From the NCBI GenBank assembly GCA_019022495.1, contig JAFEKR010000003.1, positions 3,782,001-3,846,000 of the forward strand: 64,000 bases of DNA, given 5' to 3'. Positions 1 to 12,798 of this stretch are shown here, one piece after another. The translations under genes were made by a program, and so were the position numbers. Source of the DNA: Epichloe hybrida. Lineage: Eukaryota > Ascomycota > Sordariomycetes > Hypocreales > Clavicipitaceae. The notes below the pieces were generated by a model. The model ran no database searches. It was not told the origin of the DNA and saw nothing but the letters and a program-made list of their open reading frames with translations. Within the stretch, counting starts at the first letter, position 1, and every line of letters begins with the position of its first letter.

Positions 1-694
1 CCTCTGCCGCAGCTGCCCAACAAGATGCCCCGGGACGACAGCCCTCCGCCGCCACCTCCGCCGCCGCCCAACTCGCCAGTGCAAAGATAAGCCTGCGCAA
101 TCATCTTCGCCATTTCCCCGACTTCCCTATCCCCGGCATCGACTTTGTCGACATCATGCCCTTGTTCGCCAATCCCGACGCCCACGCCACTCTCGTCTCC
201 GCCCTCGAATTGGAAATTGCTCAATCTTTTGCCGACTCCGAGCCCGATATCATTGTTGGACTGGATGCCCGCGGCTTCCTCTTTGGCCCTGGCCTCGCAC
301 TGCGTCTCGGCGTCGGATTTGCTGCCGTTCGAAAGAAGGGCAAGCTTCCCGGTCCCTGTGTGACTGCCGAGTATGTCAAGGAATATGGCAAGGACTTGTT
401 CCAAATGCAGGAGGATGCCATCAAGGAGGGTCAGAAAGTCCTCATTGTTGACGACATCATTGCCACTGGTAAGCCACTAACCGCATTATAACGACACAGT
501 TCCGCGCGTATGAATGGACAAGGGAATGCTGACTGGTGAAATGTTCAGGCGGCTCGGCAAAGGCGGCAATCGACCTTGTTACTCAGCTCAAGGGTCAAGT
601 CGTGGGTCATTTGTTTATCCTCGAGATTCCTGGCCTCAATGGCCGTGAAAAACTGAGCGCAGCTCCTACAACCATCTTGATTGAAGACGCATAA
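1..694 (+). CDS. APT1: Adenine phosphoribosyltransferase (5' end outside window)
   Basis: Purine salvage enzyme joining adenine to PRPP to make AMP in the cytosol. The frame is open from base 3, so the start codon lies left of the window. Exon A runs to 468 and exon B is 549-694; the 80-base intron (GTAAGC...TTCAG) is phase 1. The visible protein has an Ala-rich leader, then an APRT core: FPDFPIPGIDFVDI near the start, the GLDARGFLFGP segment, and the PRPP-binding loop VLIVDDIIATGGSAKAA, which is rebuilt exactly across the splice and so confirms it. It ends ILIEDA. Nothing is missing from the catalytic part. The Ala/Gln/Ser leader before KISLRNHL is longer than the usual APRT N-terminus, so a further upstream exon or an N-terminal extension is likely. 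Confidence 0.95.
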
Positions 695-1640
695 ACACCC
701 TCGCCATCTTCCGCTGAAATTTCAAACACGCACAACTGAGAGTTTAATGATTCAGCGCAGCAGAATGTCAAGACGGGCGCTAGCGAAAAGTGTCATGCAT
801 GCATATATATACGCAGGACTCGCGCGGGCAATTGCAGCGAAAATTGATGACCGAGTTTTCTGAAGAAGATTTAATCTCGCCACTACTAATACCGCACGGC
901 TATATTCCATAGCCTAAACCACGGAGTTTGAGGTCGCCTTGTTTTATTCTTATCCTATCTATTGGAAAAAAAAAAGAAAGTTCTCTCCAAGTTTCTCACC
1001 TTGTTCTGGGAGGTTGCGTATTTTCTTGCTTCGTTCGCCGGCAGGGGTAAATTTTTTTTTTTTTTTTTCAAAAGTTATAGACGGGACTATCCTGGGAAGG
1101 GGGGTTCTTTTTCCTTCAAAGCTAGTTGGAAATTTCCGAAACGAAATTACTGATGGGCCTTGATTATCAAGATTTGGTGAAGCCATTATCAGAGATCATA
1201 GACGACCGAGATTGGGCAAGGGGTTGTCTCTAATGCGATGACTGCTATATTCAACATTTGGGGGGATCACAGGACTGATATGACGAGTTTCGATTAACGA
1301 TGGAAATTCTTTTTGTTACTCAGTGGGGAACAAGAAACAACTCGAAGCGTTGTAGAACAATGAGTTTCCAAACCAGCACATGCCTCGTCATGGTACTACT
1401 CTTTTGCCGTCTATGATGGTGTATGCTTTTGATGAAGAAAAGTAGCAGAACCAGCCATGTTGGCTACGCAAGTACATGCACCCACCCACTATATAAAAAA
1501 ACCTCCCCGCGTCGACTATGCACAGCAAATATATATAAACTACAAACCACAGCCAGCCATTCTGTCATGATCAAAAGTGGCAAAATGAAGGTAAAAAAAA
1601 AAAAAAAAAAAATCAAACGTGGCACATCAAGTCCAATCTG
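695..1640. other. Convergent 3' intergenic region with homopolymers
   Basis: About 950 bases between the tail-to-tail APRT and GH47 genes. It is AT-rich and holds a T run of about 19 near 1050 and an A run of about 18 near 1593. It should contain both 3' UTRs. The short open frames here have no family signature and low-complexity translations. No gene seen. Confidence 0.6.
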
Positions 1641-4600
1641 TTATAAGACGACGGCATTTTCGACGAGGAGCCCCTGGCTCTGAATAGTATATTTCCTCCT
1701 CATGCCCACGGCCAGCGCTCTCCCGAGGAGTTGATAGTCCCCCTTGGCAACTCTCATGAGGACCAGGGGAACACCATGAAGCCTTTTCATGCCCTTTGGC
1801 GTGAGCTGCTCTGATTCGAGGAGCGGTCTGGGCAGGGGATCCGTGTGCTGGCCGTTCTCGTCAGCCTCGTCCACGACGATGACGAGCTGCAGGGAGCCTC
1901 TTGACGGGGTGAAGGCGGGGATGTTGTTGACTTTTTGGCTGAACGAGCAGCCGCCTCTGCGGAGGACAATGACCTGGTTGTCGCGGGGGGCCGAGTCGGG
2001 GAGGGGTTCGTGGCATGCCTGGCCTGCGAGGTGGATGGTTGTCCAGGGGAAGTCGGAGATGAGGTTGTGCGCGTCGTAGCTGGGGCTGCCGGGGAGAGGG
2101 GTGTCGAGGACGGTGGGCACCGGGTAGGCGCCGGGCCCGACGGACGTGAAGGCTTGCCAGGCGTGGAAGGCGGTTGGCGGGGGCTGGGGCCGCGACGCGG
2201 GGCGCCCCGTGGTTTCCGAGGAGGGGTCGAAGACGGATGTGACGGCGCGGAAGAGGTGTTTCAGGAGAGACTCGGCGGGGAGGCTGGTATGTTCGGGGGG
2301 CGCAGCAGTATTCACGGACGAGTTGGCCGGTGGTGGTTGGGGCGCATCGACTAGGAGGTGGATATCGACCGTGTCTTTGCGTCGCAGGGCCGTGAATGCC
2401 TCGTCTCGGAGCTGGCGTACGTGTTCGCCGTGGAAGAAGACGGTCTCGTGTCGTCCGAGCTGCGTGTTGCCCACGTGGGTGATTTTCCAGACGTCCTCGC
2501 CGTAGCGGTCGCTGTGTTCTCGCTCGAGCTGCAGTCTCAGGCCCTCCAGACTCTCGGCTGTTGGTCCGAGGTAACTGTACCATGCGAGTGATGCGCCGAG
2601 CCGTGACCTGAGAGAGCTGGCGGCGTCGGTGGCGGGGAATTCAATGGCCGAGACGACGCGCTGCGGAGGAGCCGCGCACGTTCCGTTGACGGGGAGCATT
2701 GTCGGCGGCAGCGTCCAGGGGAAGATGGTGTGATTGGACGTGGCGCGATACCTGGTGACGGGGCCCTTCTTTTCGTCGTGCGCGACAACTTCTTGCATGG
2801 GCCCGTGGATATTCGGTGTGTTGTAGAGGTCGGTGAAGCGAGAGACGCCAAAGAGATCACGCCTGGCGGCCGTGGAGGATCCCGTCAGGGGCTGGTCCAA
2901 CGGCGGAGCCGCCGGGCATGTGTTTGTGAAGTTCTCGTTGTAGTAGGGAACCGAGATGCCCCTTTCTTCTCCTTCTCCTTCTCCTTCTTCTCGGCTGGCA
3001 TGGCGCTTCCGACGACCAAGGCGAGCTGGTGCTGCTGCCGCAAAAGCATTCTTCCTTCTCGGTATGATGAGGGGGTGGCCCTCTGTGGTGAAGACGTAGG
3101 CGGCGTCGAGCTTGTTCAGGGGGTGGTCGGGATCAAAGAGAAGATACATGTACTTTGTCGTTTCGCCGAGGAAGAAGCTCTCCATGCGGTTCTGTTTCTC
3201 GCCAGTGCGGACGTCCTGCAAACCCGCCCAGCCGCAAGGCGCGTAACATCGCCGTCGAATGTCCTTGAGCACCATTTCGCCCACGTGGAGATACCAGGGA
3301 TCCTTGGTCGCCCGGTATATGTGGTACGTGGACTCGATGAACTCTGGTCGGCCGGGCCACCAGCCGATGCCTGGCTCGACATTGTTCTCCCGGATGGACC
3401 ACCTCTCGGGCAATGCCGAGTACCGCGTCCACAGAGCAGTGTAAACAAGATTCGCCTCAATGGCCTCTTCCACCTCGCCCGCCAGGGCAAGCAGGCCTGG
3501 GTAGAAAGCCCCCAGGCTGTCAATCCACATGGTATATGGCTGACCTGTGGCTCGGTGCGAGTTGGAGTAATAGGGGTAGTGGCTCCTGTCAGTGTATATG
3601 TGGCGCTTGACCGATGCGTGTGCCTCGTGCCAGGCCTGCAGGAACGCTTCTGACGAGTGCATCTTGCGCGGCAGAGGCTCGTGAAGGGAGTTTGGATCTA
3701 ACCAGGTCGTCGTGCTTTGCTTCCTGGACGTCGTGGCATTCGGGACGCCTTGTCCAGACAGGAGAACGTGACTCTTGAAAGCATACTCGAAGAAGCTGTC
3801 CATGCCCGCGCCGATGCCAGAGTGATCTCCTATCCAGAGGCCACGCTCGGCGTCGATGCCATTGCCGATTAATCCAATCTCGCTTCTCCTTCGCCAGACT
3901 TCCCAGAATGCCCGCTTCGCCGCGTGCTCGAATCTCGAATCGCCTGTCAGTCGGCTAAGGACAGTGAACTCCAGCGTCAAGCTGGCTGCTCCAGCGCTGC
4001 AAGTCGCCGTGATTTCCGGCCGCCCGCCTTGCCCGCCTTGCCCGCCTTGCCCGCCTTGCCCGCCTTGCCCGTCTCGCCCGTCTCGCTCGTCAGGAACTTC
4101 ATTCAGCGGAGAATTGGCGTAAAAGGGTATGCCTGTCCGAAGGTTGACCCTCGGATATGGAATGCCTGTCCTTGTGAAGAAAGCCGGCAACAGCCTCTCG
4201 GCAAGATCGAGAGCAAGCCTCAAAAGCTGACCGTCGTATTGCAGCCCGTTTGGCCAGGGTGTTGGCGCAAGTTCCAGCGGATCATCGCCCTTGGGCCTCC
4301 CGGTCGGCTTCGGTTCGTAGCCCAAGATCGGTAGCTCTCCCGTGGCAAATAAATGCGCACTTAGGAGTCCACCCAGCCCTCTGATGACGGTTTCAAAGAC
4401 TTGCACCTTGCTATCGAGATCAAACCCTCTCGCACGCACACCGTTTCCAGACGGGCCACGTCGGCCATCACCGTAGTAGTGGACTAGTTGAGCAATCCCA
4501 TCTTGAAAGTCGCTTAGCGCCTGTGGTCCAGTATAGGAGCCGTCTTGAGGTCCCCCGGCCAGTATCGCAAGTGTCGACAGGCTGTCGATCAGGGTGAGAG

Positions 4601-4915
4601 AGTAATTGCCCAGGGCGTCGTTTAGTTCTATTCGCGAAGGGTCGTTGCCATCTCGAGTCAGGGCGCCGCAAGAGAGCGGCCGTAGCTAGTGACCAACACA
4701 AGAATGTTAGCTGATTGAACCGTCTGTAGGTCTTTTCGGTAGGCTCCATCTTGGCATACCTCATCTTCTGGAAACGCATGCTTCATGTAGTTGCTGAAAC
4801 CGTGATAGAACATATCCACGGTTTCCTGCCGTAGCTGCCTGAGGCGATCTGCCCGCATTGCTACTGTAAGCCATGGCAGCGACGCGCATAGCCAGAGCAG
4901 CATGACCATCAACAT
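1641..4915 (-). CDS. EDEM-type GH47 alpha-mannosidase-like protein with C-terminal PA-like domain
   Basis: Probable ER glycoprotein quality-control protein of the EDEM/Mnl1 family, which trims or recognises mannose on misfolded glycoproteins for ER-associated degradation. Exon 1 is 4915-4760, exon 2 is 4685-1641, with a 74-base phase-0 intron (GTATGC...CACTAG); about 1066 residues. The start has a hydrophobic signal peptide (MLMVMLLWLCASLPW), then the EDEM hallmark MFYHGFSNYMKHAFPEDE, which joins across the splice to LRPLSCGALTRDG and NDALGNYSLTLIDSL. Further GH47 blocks are ESTYHIYRATKDPWY (about residue 505), MESFFLGETTKYMYLLF (about 550) and TTEGHPL (about 582). The last 130 residues contain VIVLRRGGCSF, typical of protease-associated domains as in EDEM3-like proteins. 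A Gly-Gly-Gln repeat interrupts a loop of the catalytic barrel near residue 265. Longer than yeast Mnl1. Enzyme versus lectin activity cannot be decided from sequence. Confidence 0.93.
4024..4074 (-). repeat. 9-bp coding tandem repeat encoding Gly-Gly-Gln
   Basis: About five copies of a 9-base unit (GCCCGCCTT on the + strand) inside the GH47 gene, read as repeated GGQ. It lies just before the conserved ATCSAGAASLTLEF segment, where EDEM relatives have a short loop, so it is an expansion within the catalytic domain. Confidence 0.85.
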
Positions 4916-5509
4916 GTTGTCCTAGGTCGTCATGGGGCGTTTCCGATGGATCGTTCTTGTCGTGTCCGTAACCGTACCCCGTACACCGTGGCCAGAAAAG
5001 ACGGGGAAGTAAGTGTAGCTATCGCTGACCAGAGCGAATGAGCGAGTAAATCACCAGGTCATGTAAATACACACGAGGAATCCAGTTCCCCCGCCAGCAC
5101 AGTACCGTGCGTCGGCAATGGTTGTCGTCCGAAGACCTTCAGCTCGCCGACTTGGGTAATGTTGAGTCGTTCCAGGTGTCACCATCCGGCGCCACACGAG
5201 AGAGATCAGAGTTGTCATTTAAAAGTGTGGCGGGATGCTCATGCTCCGTGGCTGATGCGGGCTGGGTTAGTCAGCGGTCCGGGAGCTACCCTAGAGCTCG
5301 TAAATCGATAAATCGTGAAACGAAACGCGAGAACAAATTTCTGAAGTCTTTGAGTGCTTCTTCGTTTCAGAGGGTTCCGCAGCCGAGCCCAACGTGTTCA
5401 TAATATCCGTCGCACCGTGCCGTGCGTATCAGCAACACGCAACATGCAGCAGCGGACGATGACGTTTCCGATAGCCCGAGGTCGTAGAGCAAGCTCCAAG
5501 TACCAAGTA
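4916..5509. promoter_or_regulatory. Upstream region of the GH47 gene
   Basis: About 600 bases of ordinary composition upstream of the GH47 start. It should hold its promoter and 5' UTR. An open frame at 5107-5403 (+) has no recognisable motif and I do not call it. No clear TATA box found. Confidence 0.4.
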
Positions 5510-5748
5510 TCTCCTTAGACACGGTCCACCTTGTGGAGTCACCTTAACTAGGGTCAGTATCCAATTAGACAGAAGTGGATTAGAGGTACGTTCGCTTACA
5601 TATAAATAGGCTAATAATAGATGTACTCCTAATTTTCCTTGTATAAACTATTACACTACACTTTCATGTGTTTATAAAGTCACTGACCTTGTGGCAGGGG
5701 GCCTATGGGGCCCCCACCGATCCACAAGGTGGACCGTGTCTAAGGAGA
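5510..5748. mobile_element. 239-bp MITE with 28-bp perfect TIRs and TA target duplication
   Basis: The left end (5510-5537, beginning TCTCCTTAGACACGG) is repeated exactly as the reverse complement at 5721-5748. Each is flanked outside by TA (5508-5509 and 5749-5750), the duplication left by Tc1/mariner-superfamily transposases. Each TIR has its own small hairpin (TCCAC-CTT-GTGGA). A second palindrome, GGGGGCC...GGCCCC, lies at about 5697-5716. The interior is AT-rich and codes for nothing, so the element is non-autonomous. The TIRs do not resemble the mimp ends of Fusarium. The pattern shows a MITE; the superfamily is inferred from TSD and size only. Confidence 0.85.
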
Positions 5749-6897
5749 TATTCACGAATGCCTGCGAATGCCTGCGAATGCTACCCAAACTACTACCGAG
5801 GAAATGTGTCCGTCGCAAATCAAGGTCGACACATGTGAGTACCCAAAGGCGAGGAGCAACATGAGCAACATGCCGTCCATCCATCGTGTCCATCGTGTCC
5901 ATCGTGTTCACGCCGGCAGTGGTTTGGGCAGGACGGATTCACGGGGGATCAGCCCATCTGCGACCCCCTTCTGCATATTCGGCCACTTCCTATTTAGGAA
6001 GTGACCGAATGTCTCAGACAGACGCCTTGGCCTGGTGACTTGACTTGTTCTCTCACCCCCCCCCGCCGTCGTTCAACTGCATTAGCGCGCTTCTTCCATC
6101 ATGACTCCACGACCCAGATTCCTTGCTTGACATGCAAGACCATGCTCCTTCCCAATCAATGACGGGGGGGGGGGGAAGGGGGGGAGGGGAATTCTCATAT
6201 CCTCTGCTGATGATGATGTTGCTGTGAAAGAAGTCTGGGCCAAACCTCGTACGAGTGAGTGAGTGCAGGTAGTCAGTCAGTCGATCTATCTAGATCGACT
6301 GACTGTCACCTCCGTAGAAGGAATTCCTGCACAGCACAATCCGGTTTACAACAGAGTGACGCCACCAGAACAGGGCAGGCAGGCATCCGAGATGGATGAT
6401 TAACCGGACTGTGAGCAAAACTCGCCATCAGATCTTAGCGCTGCCAGTACAGGTACCCGGACCCCCGAAGCCGCGAAGCCGCGAAGCCAAGGTGAGATGG
6501 CTCGGGGTTGTTTATTAATCATGATTCATGTACCTTACCTTCAACGCCTTCAACGCCTCCAGCGCGCTTTCCGTTAGATGGGGCCTCGCCTACCGAGTTA
6601 CGGAGTACAATTCAGGCATGGATGAGATTGGCGGGGCAGACAGCACAAGGCGCCAGCTAAGCGTGGGAAGACCCTCATTGGTCAGAGTCCGCAGGGTCCG
6701 CAGAGTCCCACTGAACAGCCCCGCCTGCTGCAAGAACACCATGTACATAGTACATGTATGTACGGATTATGTATGTATGTATGTATGTACATATGTACAT
6801 TAGAGGCCAGGTTTCATCCTGCTTGCTGTTCGTCTCGTGCGATACCAAGTCGACTAGTGCGAGTGTGCGAGTGCGGGGCGGAAGTGGCTGCAGAATG
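5749..6897. other. Intergenic region with simple repeats, no gene seen
   Basis: Non-coding stretch between the MITE and the LTR element. It holds a tandem GTCCATCGT run near 5876-5908, C and G homopolymers near 6057 and 6164, a 14-bp perfect hairpin at 6274-6305, a GAAGCCGC repeat near 6466, and a TATG microsatellite near 6768-6795. Short open frames lack codon structure or family motifs. Confidence 0.55.
6274..6305. repeat. Perfect 14-bp inverted repeat with 4-base loop
   Basis: The arm CAGTCAGTCGATCT (6274-6287) is followed by loop ATCT and the exact reverse complement (6292-6305). There is no T run after it, so it does not look like a terminator. It could be a cruciform, a protein-binding palindrome or a transposon scar. 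Confidence 0.8.
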
Positions 6898-7159
6898 TAT
6901 CGCTATGTGGCACGTGACTTTGGGAAAAGATGTGATTAGAAGGGATAATTAAAGGCAGAAGAAGTAATTGAATGAATCTAATTTTATTATACAAATAGAA
7001 GGGCAAAAGCTCCTCTTTTATAGAGAGAGTAGCTATAGTAAACTCGTATACTTCTTTTCTAAGATCACATATTCATTCAAGGTGTAGTTTTAGCTTCCCT
7101 AATATATTCATACGCGCATAACGCGTATAATTAGTTATATTACCTGCTACTAGGTAACA
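6898..7159 (-). repeat. 3' LTR of the copia element
   Basis: 262 bases, equal in length to the other LTR. In element orientation it starts TGTTACC and ends CGATA (CA decayed to TA). Its outer end (low coordinates) keeps G and C where the other copy has A and T; its inner end is heavily mutated. Confidence 0.93.
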
Positions 7160-9385
7160 CACCCCCTAATTAGTATTAAAGCTATTAAGACTACTAATTA
7201 TTATATTAACTAGTGAATATATAGTATTATTATTATAGGCAAACCTAATATAAGGTTAAAGTAAGCTTTCTTACTTTTACTCCCTTACTTCTTTCCTCTA
7301 AAGGCTCTTCTAATATAATATTTATAAGCTTCCTTTTCTTACCTTTATAATATACTTTCTATTAACTATCCCTATATTTTAATTAATATATCTCTTTATA
7401 TAGTAAAATAAGCTAAGGAGAAAGCTTGCTCCTAGGAGAGCTTAACTACTCCTAAGCATAAGCTTTATATTACTTAAACTTTATTATTAAATTATATTCT
7501 AGGTCTTTATATAACCTATAATACTTAAGTTCCTTTCCTAGTATACTCTAAGTAGCTTACTAGTAAGTTATTATCTTCTATAATTATAGTAAGAGGGTAT
7601 TCTAAGTACACTTCTCTATAAACCTTATATTCTCTAAGAGGCTAGGTAAGAGGTAGTATAAGGCATAATCCTTTATATAGTTTATAGAAGCTACTTATTT
7701 ATACTATACTTTTCCCTTTTAACTTATAAGTACTAACTTTATAGCCTAATAAACCTATACCTTATAGTGCTTTATAAGATATACCTTATAATAGGTGTGT
7801 TTAAGTAAGTATTATAGGTAAGGGTAACTTAGGTTATTACTATAAGGTTAGGTCTAGATAATCTTAGAGATATTACTTATATAAGGTTAGTAATTACTAT
7901 TATTAACTATTATATAATACTTATATTCCCCTTACTAAGCGGATATTATTAGTGCTAAATAAGAACTATCAGGTAAGGCATATTCTATTCCCTTTTCTTA
8001 TACTCCTTCTAAATAACCTATATAAATAGTAAAGTATTACTATAAGGCTTTATAACTTTAATTAGAACTTATTATAGAGCTAGACTTTATGTATAAAGAA
8101 GTTATTACTCTAAGCACTAGGGCTATTAATACTACTAGGGGCTCTTTAGTAAAGGCTAATAAGAAGGTAACTAAGGTAATAGCCTATCTTAAGGAGGTTA
8201 TTTACCTCCTTATATAAGTCTTATCCTTTTTCTTTATTAGAATAGCGTTTATATATATGTTTTTATATAGTAGTGTTTTAAAGTTTATATTCTACTAATT
8301 CTATTTACCTTAGTAGCGCTTTACTTACTAAGGAGGGGGCCTTCTTGTATTTCTAAGGTAATTAATTTTATACCCCCTTATTAATATTCCTACACTTCCT
8401 TAGTAACCTATACGCTTTAAATATTATATAGTATGTGTAAATCTACTAACCTAAGTATTAATCTAAAGCGTTTAAATTACTCCTAATTCAATGCCTTAGT
8501 GAATCCATTAGTAGGTATTTTAGCTATTAGTAAATACATAATCTTAAAGCTTCCTTTCTTAAATTCTTACTTTAACTATATATTATAAATATTAATATAA
8601 CATAGTTAAGTGTTTAATTACTCACTCTTATTTAATACAAGCTAAATTGTTTGCTAATTATCGTAATTAATAACCTAATCTTTATAGGCATTGAATTTAA
8701 TGTCTTTAAATAGGCGCTATAGACTTATAGTCTCCTTTGCTACTTATTATAAAGCAAGTAATTTAGCTTCTATTATAAACATAGTTATAGTTATTTAGCA
8801 CGTAGCTTTCTAGATAATTAGTTTACTAAAGAGAGTAATTAGGTATTCTTATAATAATTTACGTGTCTTAAGATTATTTACAAATAAAGCATTACTTAAG
8901 ATCTAAAGAGCTTAAAGTTTAGTGCTTATACTAAAGCATAGCATAAGTTTATATATAATAAGTAAATAGCAGATAGCTTAGTCTATAGCCTTTATATACT
9001 CTAGTCCCGGATTTATAAGGTATTATAATAGCTTTGCTACTACAAAGGTAATATCTAGTCTAATTATAATCATAGTGTATAGGATTAATCTAATTTTCTC
9101 TTAGTAAATCTTAATTACCTACTTCTCTGCTTTACCTATAAACTTATAATACTTTACTACTAGAATTAGTATAGTAAGGAAAGTGCCTTTTCCTACTTAG
9201 CTAAATTTCTCCCTAATCTTGCTAATATATACCTTATAACTAAGATATACCCTTTGCTATAGTTAGTCTCTAATAATCTGGATCCTAAGAAAGAATCCTA
9301 CCTTACCTTTTTTATCTAATTTATACGCCTCCTTTAGTCCCTTAGAGATCTAGTTAGTAGTCTTCTTATTATCCTTATAAAAAGC

Positions 9386-9845
9386 TATAAGAATATTATT
9401 TATAAAGAATATAAGGAAAACAGTCTAATCTTTTATATAGAATAAGTAGGGCTTCTCTTAGCTTAATTTAAGCCTAAGCTTCTTAAGAGACTTACTTAGT
9501 TCTTTAAACTAGAGCTATAGAGAGTCCCTTAATCTATATAAAGCCTTAAGTAATTCTACATACTCTCTAAGTACTATAAAGCTATTAGGAAGTTTATATA
9601 TTATAGGAATTCCCTCTTTTCTATATTTTACGTAAAGGAAAGTATTCTTAATATTATACTACCTAGTCTCTAAATTAAACCTAGTAACTAGCGCTATAAA
9701 CACATAGAATACGTGCGTAGCAAGCGTTATAGTATAAGTGCGTTTAATTATTAAGGTTTCCTAGAGATCTCCACGCACACATAAACACACCTTATAATAA
9801 ATTAATATCCCCTTCTTATTAAACTTATAAGAAAACACCTATTTT
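9386..9845 (-). pseudogene. Copia reverse transcriptase remnant
   Basis: Decayed coding sequence read on the minus strand. Around 9845-9762 it still spells a WVFSYKFNKKGILIYYK-like segment ending CVRGDL, the start of the copia RT domain. Around 9409-9386 it spells FFINNILI, which is the YVDDILI active-site box with Asp-to-Asn changes expected from G-to-A mutation. Stops and frame losses fill the rest. It cannot encode a working enzyme. The RT lies nearer the 3' LTR than the unread 5' two thirds, which fits copia gene order (integrase before RT). Confidence 0.8.
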
Positions 9846-12798
9846 AGTGGCAAAGGCTTTAATTAAGCTACTAAATGCTTTATTTACTACTATATTCCTT
9901 GTTCTTTTAGCTTATTAATCTCTTTATTTATTATATTAATCTATTCCTCCTTAAGAGGATAATCCTTTGCTCTTTTCTATAACTTTAGAGGTTTAGTAAG
10001 GTCTAATTAATAGATAGTCCTTACTTTCCTCTTTAGTTTAAGGAGTAATCTACTTTCCTTATTATAATATATATTAATCACTAAAAACACTATTTTATAG
10101 CTCTTAAAATCCTAATCTCCTAGAAAGAGCTTATAAAGGTCTCTATCCTTAGTCTTCCTAAACTCTAAAAAGAGATCTTTTAGGTCCTAGAGGCTATTAA
10201 TAAGAGCTTTATTAAGTCCTTTCCTCTTTCTCCTTACTAGCAGAGCATATAAAGAAATCTAGCCCTACTCTCTTTTAGTTTATAATCTTAAGCTAGTCTA
10301 TATACTTTCTTATATTATAACTATTCTAAGGCTCTCTTCTATAATTCCTAACTATATAGCTAGAGCTCCCTTTAAGCTTTCTATGTAAGTAGCTAGTCTA
10401 GTATTTACTCCTATAGGTTTATCTTATTACTAGTTTACTTTAGTTCCTAGCTTAGGTAGTTAATTACCTATTAAGTTATTAATAACTTAGTCCTTAGTAT
10501 TATATACTTAGTGTTCTAGAACCTTATAAGGATATTAGCTCTCCTAAGCCCTTATAGCAGTATCCTACTTACTACTTATTAAATCTATTATTATATTACT
10601 CCCTTAAGCATATAAATCTAAAGCTTTATGCTCTATTTTGCTCTACTAAGCATTTAGATTAGGAGTCTCCTACTCTCTAATTAGAGAATTTAGTAATAGC
10701 TAAGGTATTTAAAGTCTAATATTCTTATTAAAATAAATAGCTTCTCTTTCCTTTAGTTATAATTAAGAAGTCTATAGGGCGTTCACCTCTAAGTTTAAAC
10801 TCTTAGTCTATTCTATTTAAGGTTTAATTAGTATAAGGAAAAGATTTAATTTATTATCTAATTTAGTGTTAATTTTAAGGGCTTAGAATTACACTTTAAG
10901 CTCATTAATTATAAGCTTAATCGCGCTCTCCTATGCTACATTGTAAAAAATCAACTTGTTAAACATAACGTTTCTTGTTATTATAACCTTTCCTAGCTTT
11001 AGGATCTAAATATAATAAATATTAGAGGCGAAATACCTAATAAGATATCTAATATAACCCCTAGGATATATCTTATAAAACCATCTATGTTTATTAGCTT
11101 TATAATCCCTTTCTAAAGGATAGGCGCAGCAGCCATATACATATAACCTGCTTTAATCTAGCCTTAGGTTAGCTATAGGCTCTTAAATTAGTAATTAAGC
11201 ATTATTATAGAACTAGCTTTCTAGAGTCTCTAGTAGTGTTTTCTACCTAGATTATTAAATAGGACTAATATTATATAAGTACGCTACTGCTTATATGCTC
11301 TCTAACTATAGGTTTAGTGGTAGCCCTACACCTATAAGCATTATATTTAACTATAGTGTAATTATCTACCTTACCCTTTCTACTACTCTATTTAGTTTAT
11401 AAGTATATAGTGGCATAAGCTCTAGATTAATACCTTATAAGCATGCCCATGTTTAAAAGATTATATTAGTAAATTAGCTAATAACAGCTCCCTTATAATC
11501 TTGCCTAATCTTTATAATTAATAGTCTAAATTGCCTTGCAACCTATTATTTAAAGTAAATAAGTATATTAAACACTATTACTTATAACTTATTAGGTAAC
11601 GCATAAACCTAAATTATACCTAAGAACTTATCTTTTATAACTAATAACTAGTTTATACTATTATAACTAGTCTTATAGTCCTAAAGGTCCTAATAGATTC
11701 TCTAGAATAGCCTTAGTAATATATGTTCTAGTAGTCTTCTTAAAATAACCTAGCAGGCATAGACTAGAGTATATATCTTATAGTCTCTATGCTTTATTCT
11801 ATATAATTACACTCCCCTTATATAAGTATAACTCTTAGCTAGAGCATCCCTTCTAAGGTAACTAGAACATAAGTGCTAAAGTTCTTTAGGGTTTGCTTAT
11901 ATAGGGCGCAGGTCTTTACTTAGGTAACCGCGCTATAAGTATTATTTATTATTATTTTCTTCTAAATTAATCGTTAAGAATATCACTAGTGCTATAGTTA
12001 AATTCACTAATTACTTAGGACTATTATAAGAGAAAAGAGGCTTATATTAAAGGAAAATAATATTATGCTTCCTTTAAAGCTTAGCTAATAACAAGCTCTT
12101 ATAGTAAGGTCTAATACGCAAGGAGCAGTCCGCTCCGTAATACTAAACACCCTTCTTCTAAAGAAAGCTCTCTAATATAATATTTATATAAAATCCTTCT
12201 ACTAATATAATATTCTATAAAGTAAGGTTTTCTATAAGTTCTCCCTTTAGCCTATTAAAGATATTTCTAATTATATAAGTACCTCTTCCTATAATCTAGA
12301 AAGAGGTTATTCTAGCCTTAAGGTAATTATTAACAGTCTCTTTAAAGGTTCTAGGCTTAAAGTAACTTATATTATTAATAACATAAAGAGCGCCATAGTT
12401 ATTAAAGAGAGTGCTCTCTAAGAGCATATACTTTATATTCTCTAGTATAGTATAGCTTCCCTTTAGAGAAGCTATACTCTTAAGAATCTTAGGGTTAATA
12501 ATTACTATAGTAATAGCACTAGGTAACTTCTTTTCTTTATAATCTTTAATACCTTTTACTATCCACCTATCCTTTACAACCTTAGCACATAGGTTCTTCT
12601 ATTCTACGCTCTTATAGTATTCCTTAACCTTCCTATAGTTAATCTTTATAAAGGGTTTAAATCCTTAAACCTTTTCACTAATTACTATATAGTATAAGGT
12701 ATAACACGCTTAGGGAGACTAAAAGTAAGAATTTAGTACTTTACCTATCTAGTATAGGCACTTCTTAGGACTATTATTCTTCTAGTCTTACTTCTTAT

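Noticed and set aside
5107..5403. Short gene on the + strand
   Set aside because: No start context, motif or splice partner; lies in the GH47 upstream region.
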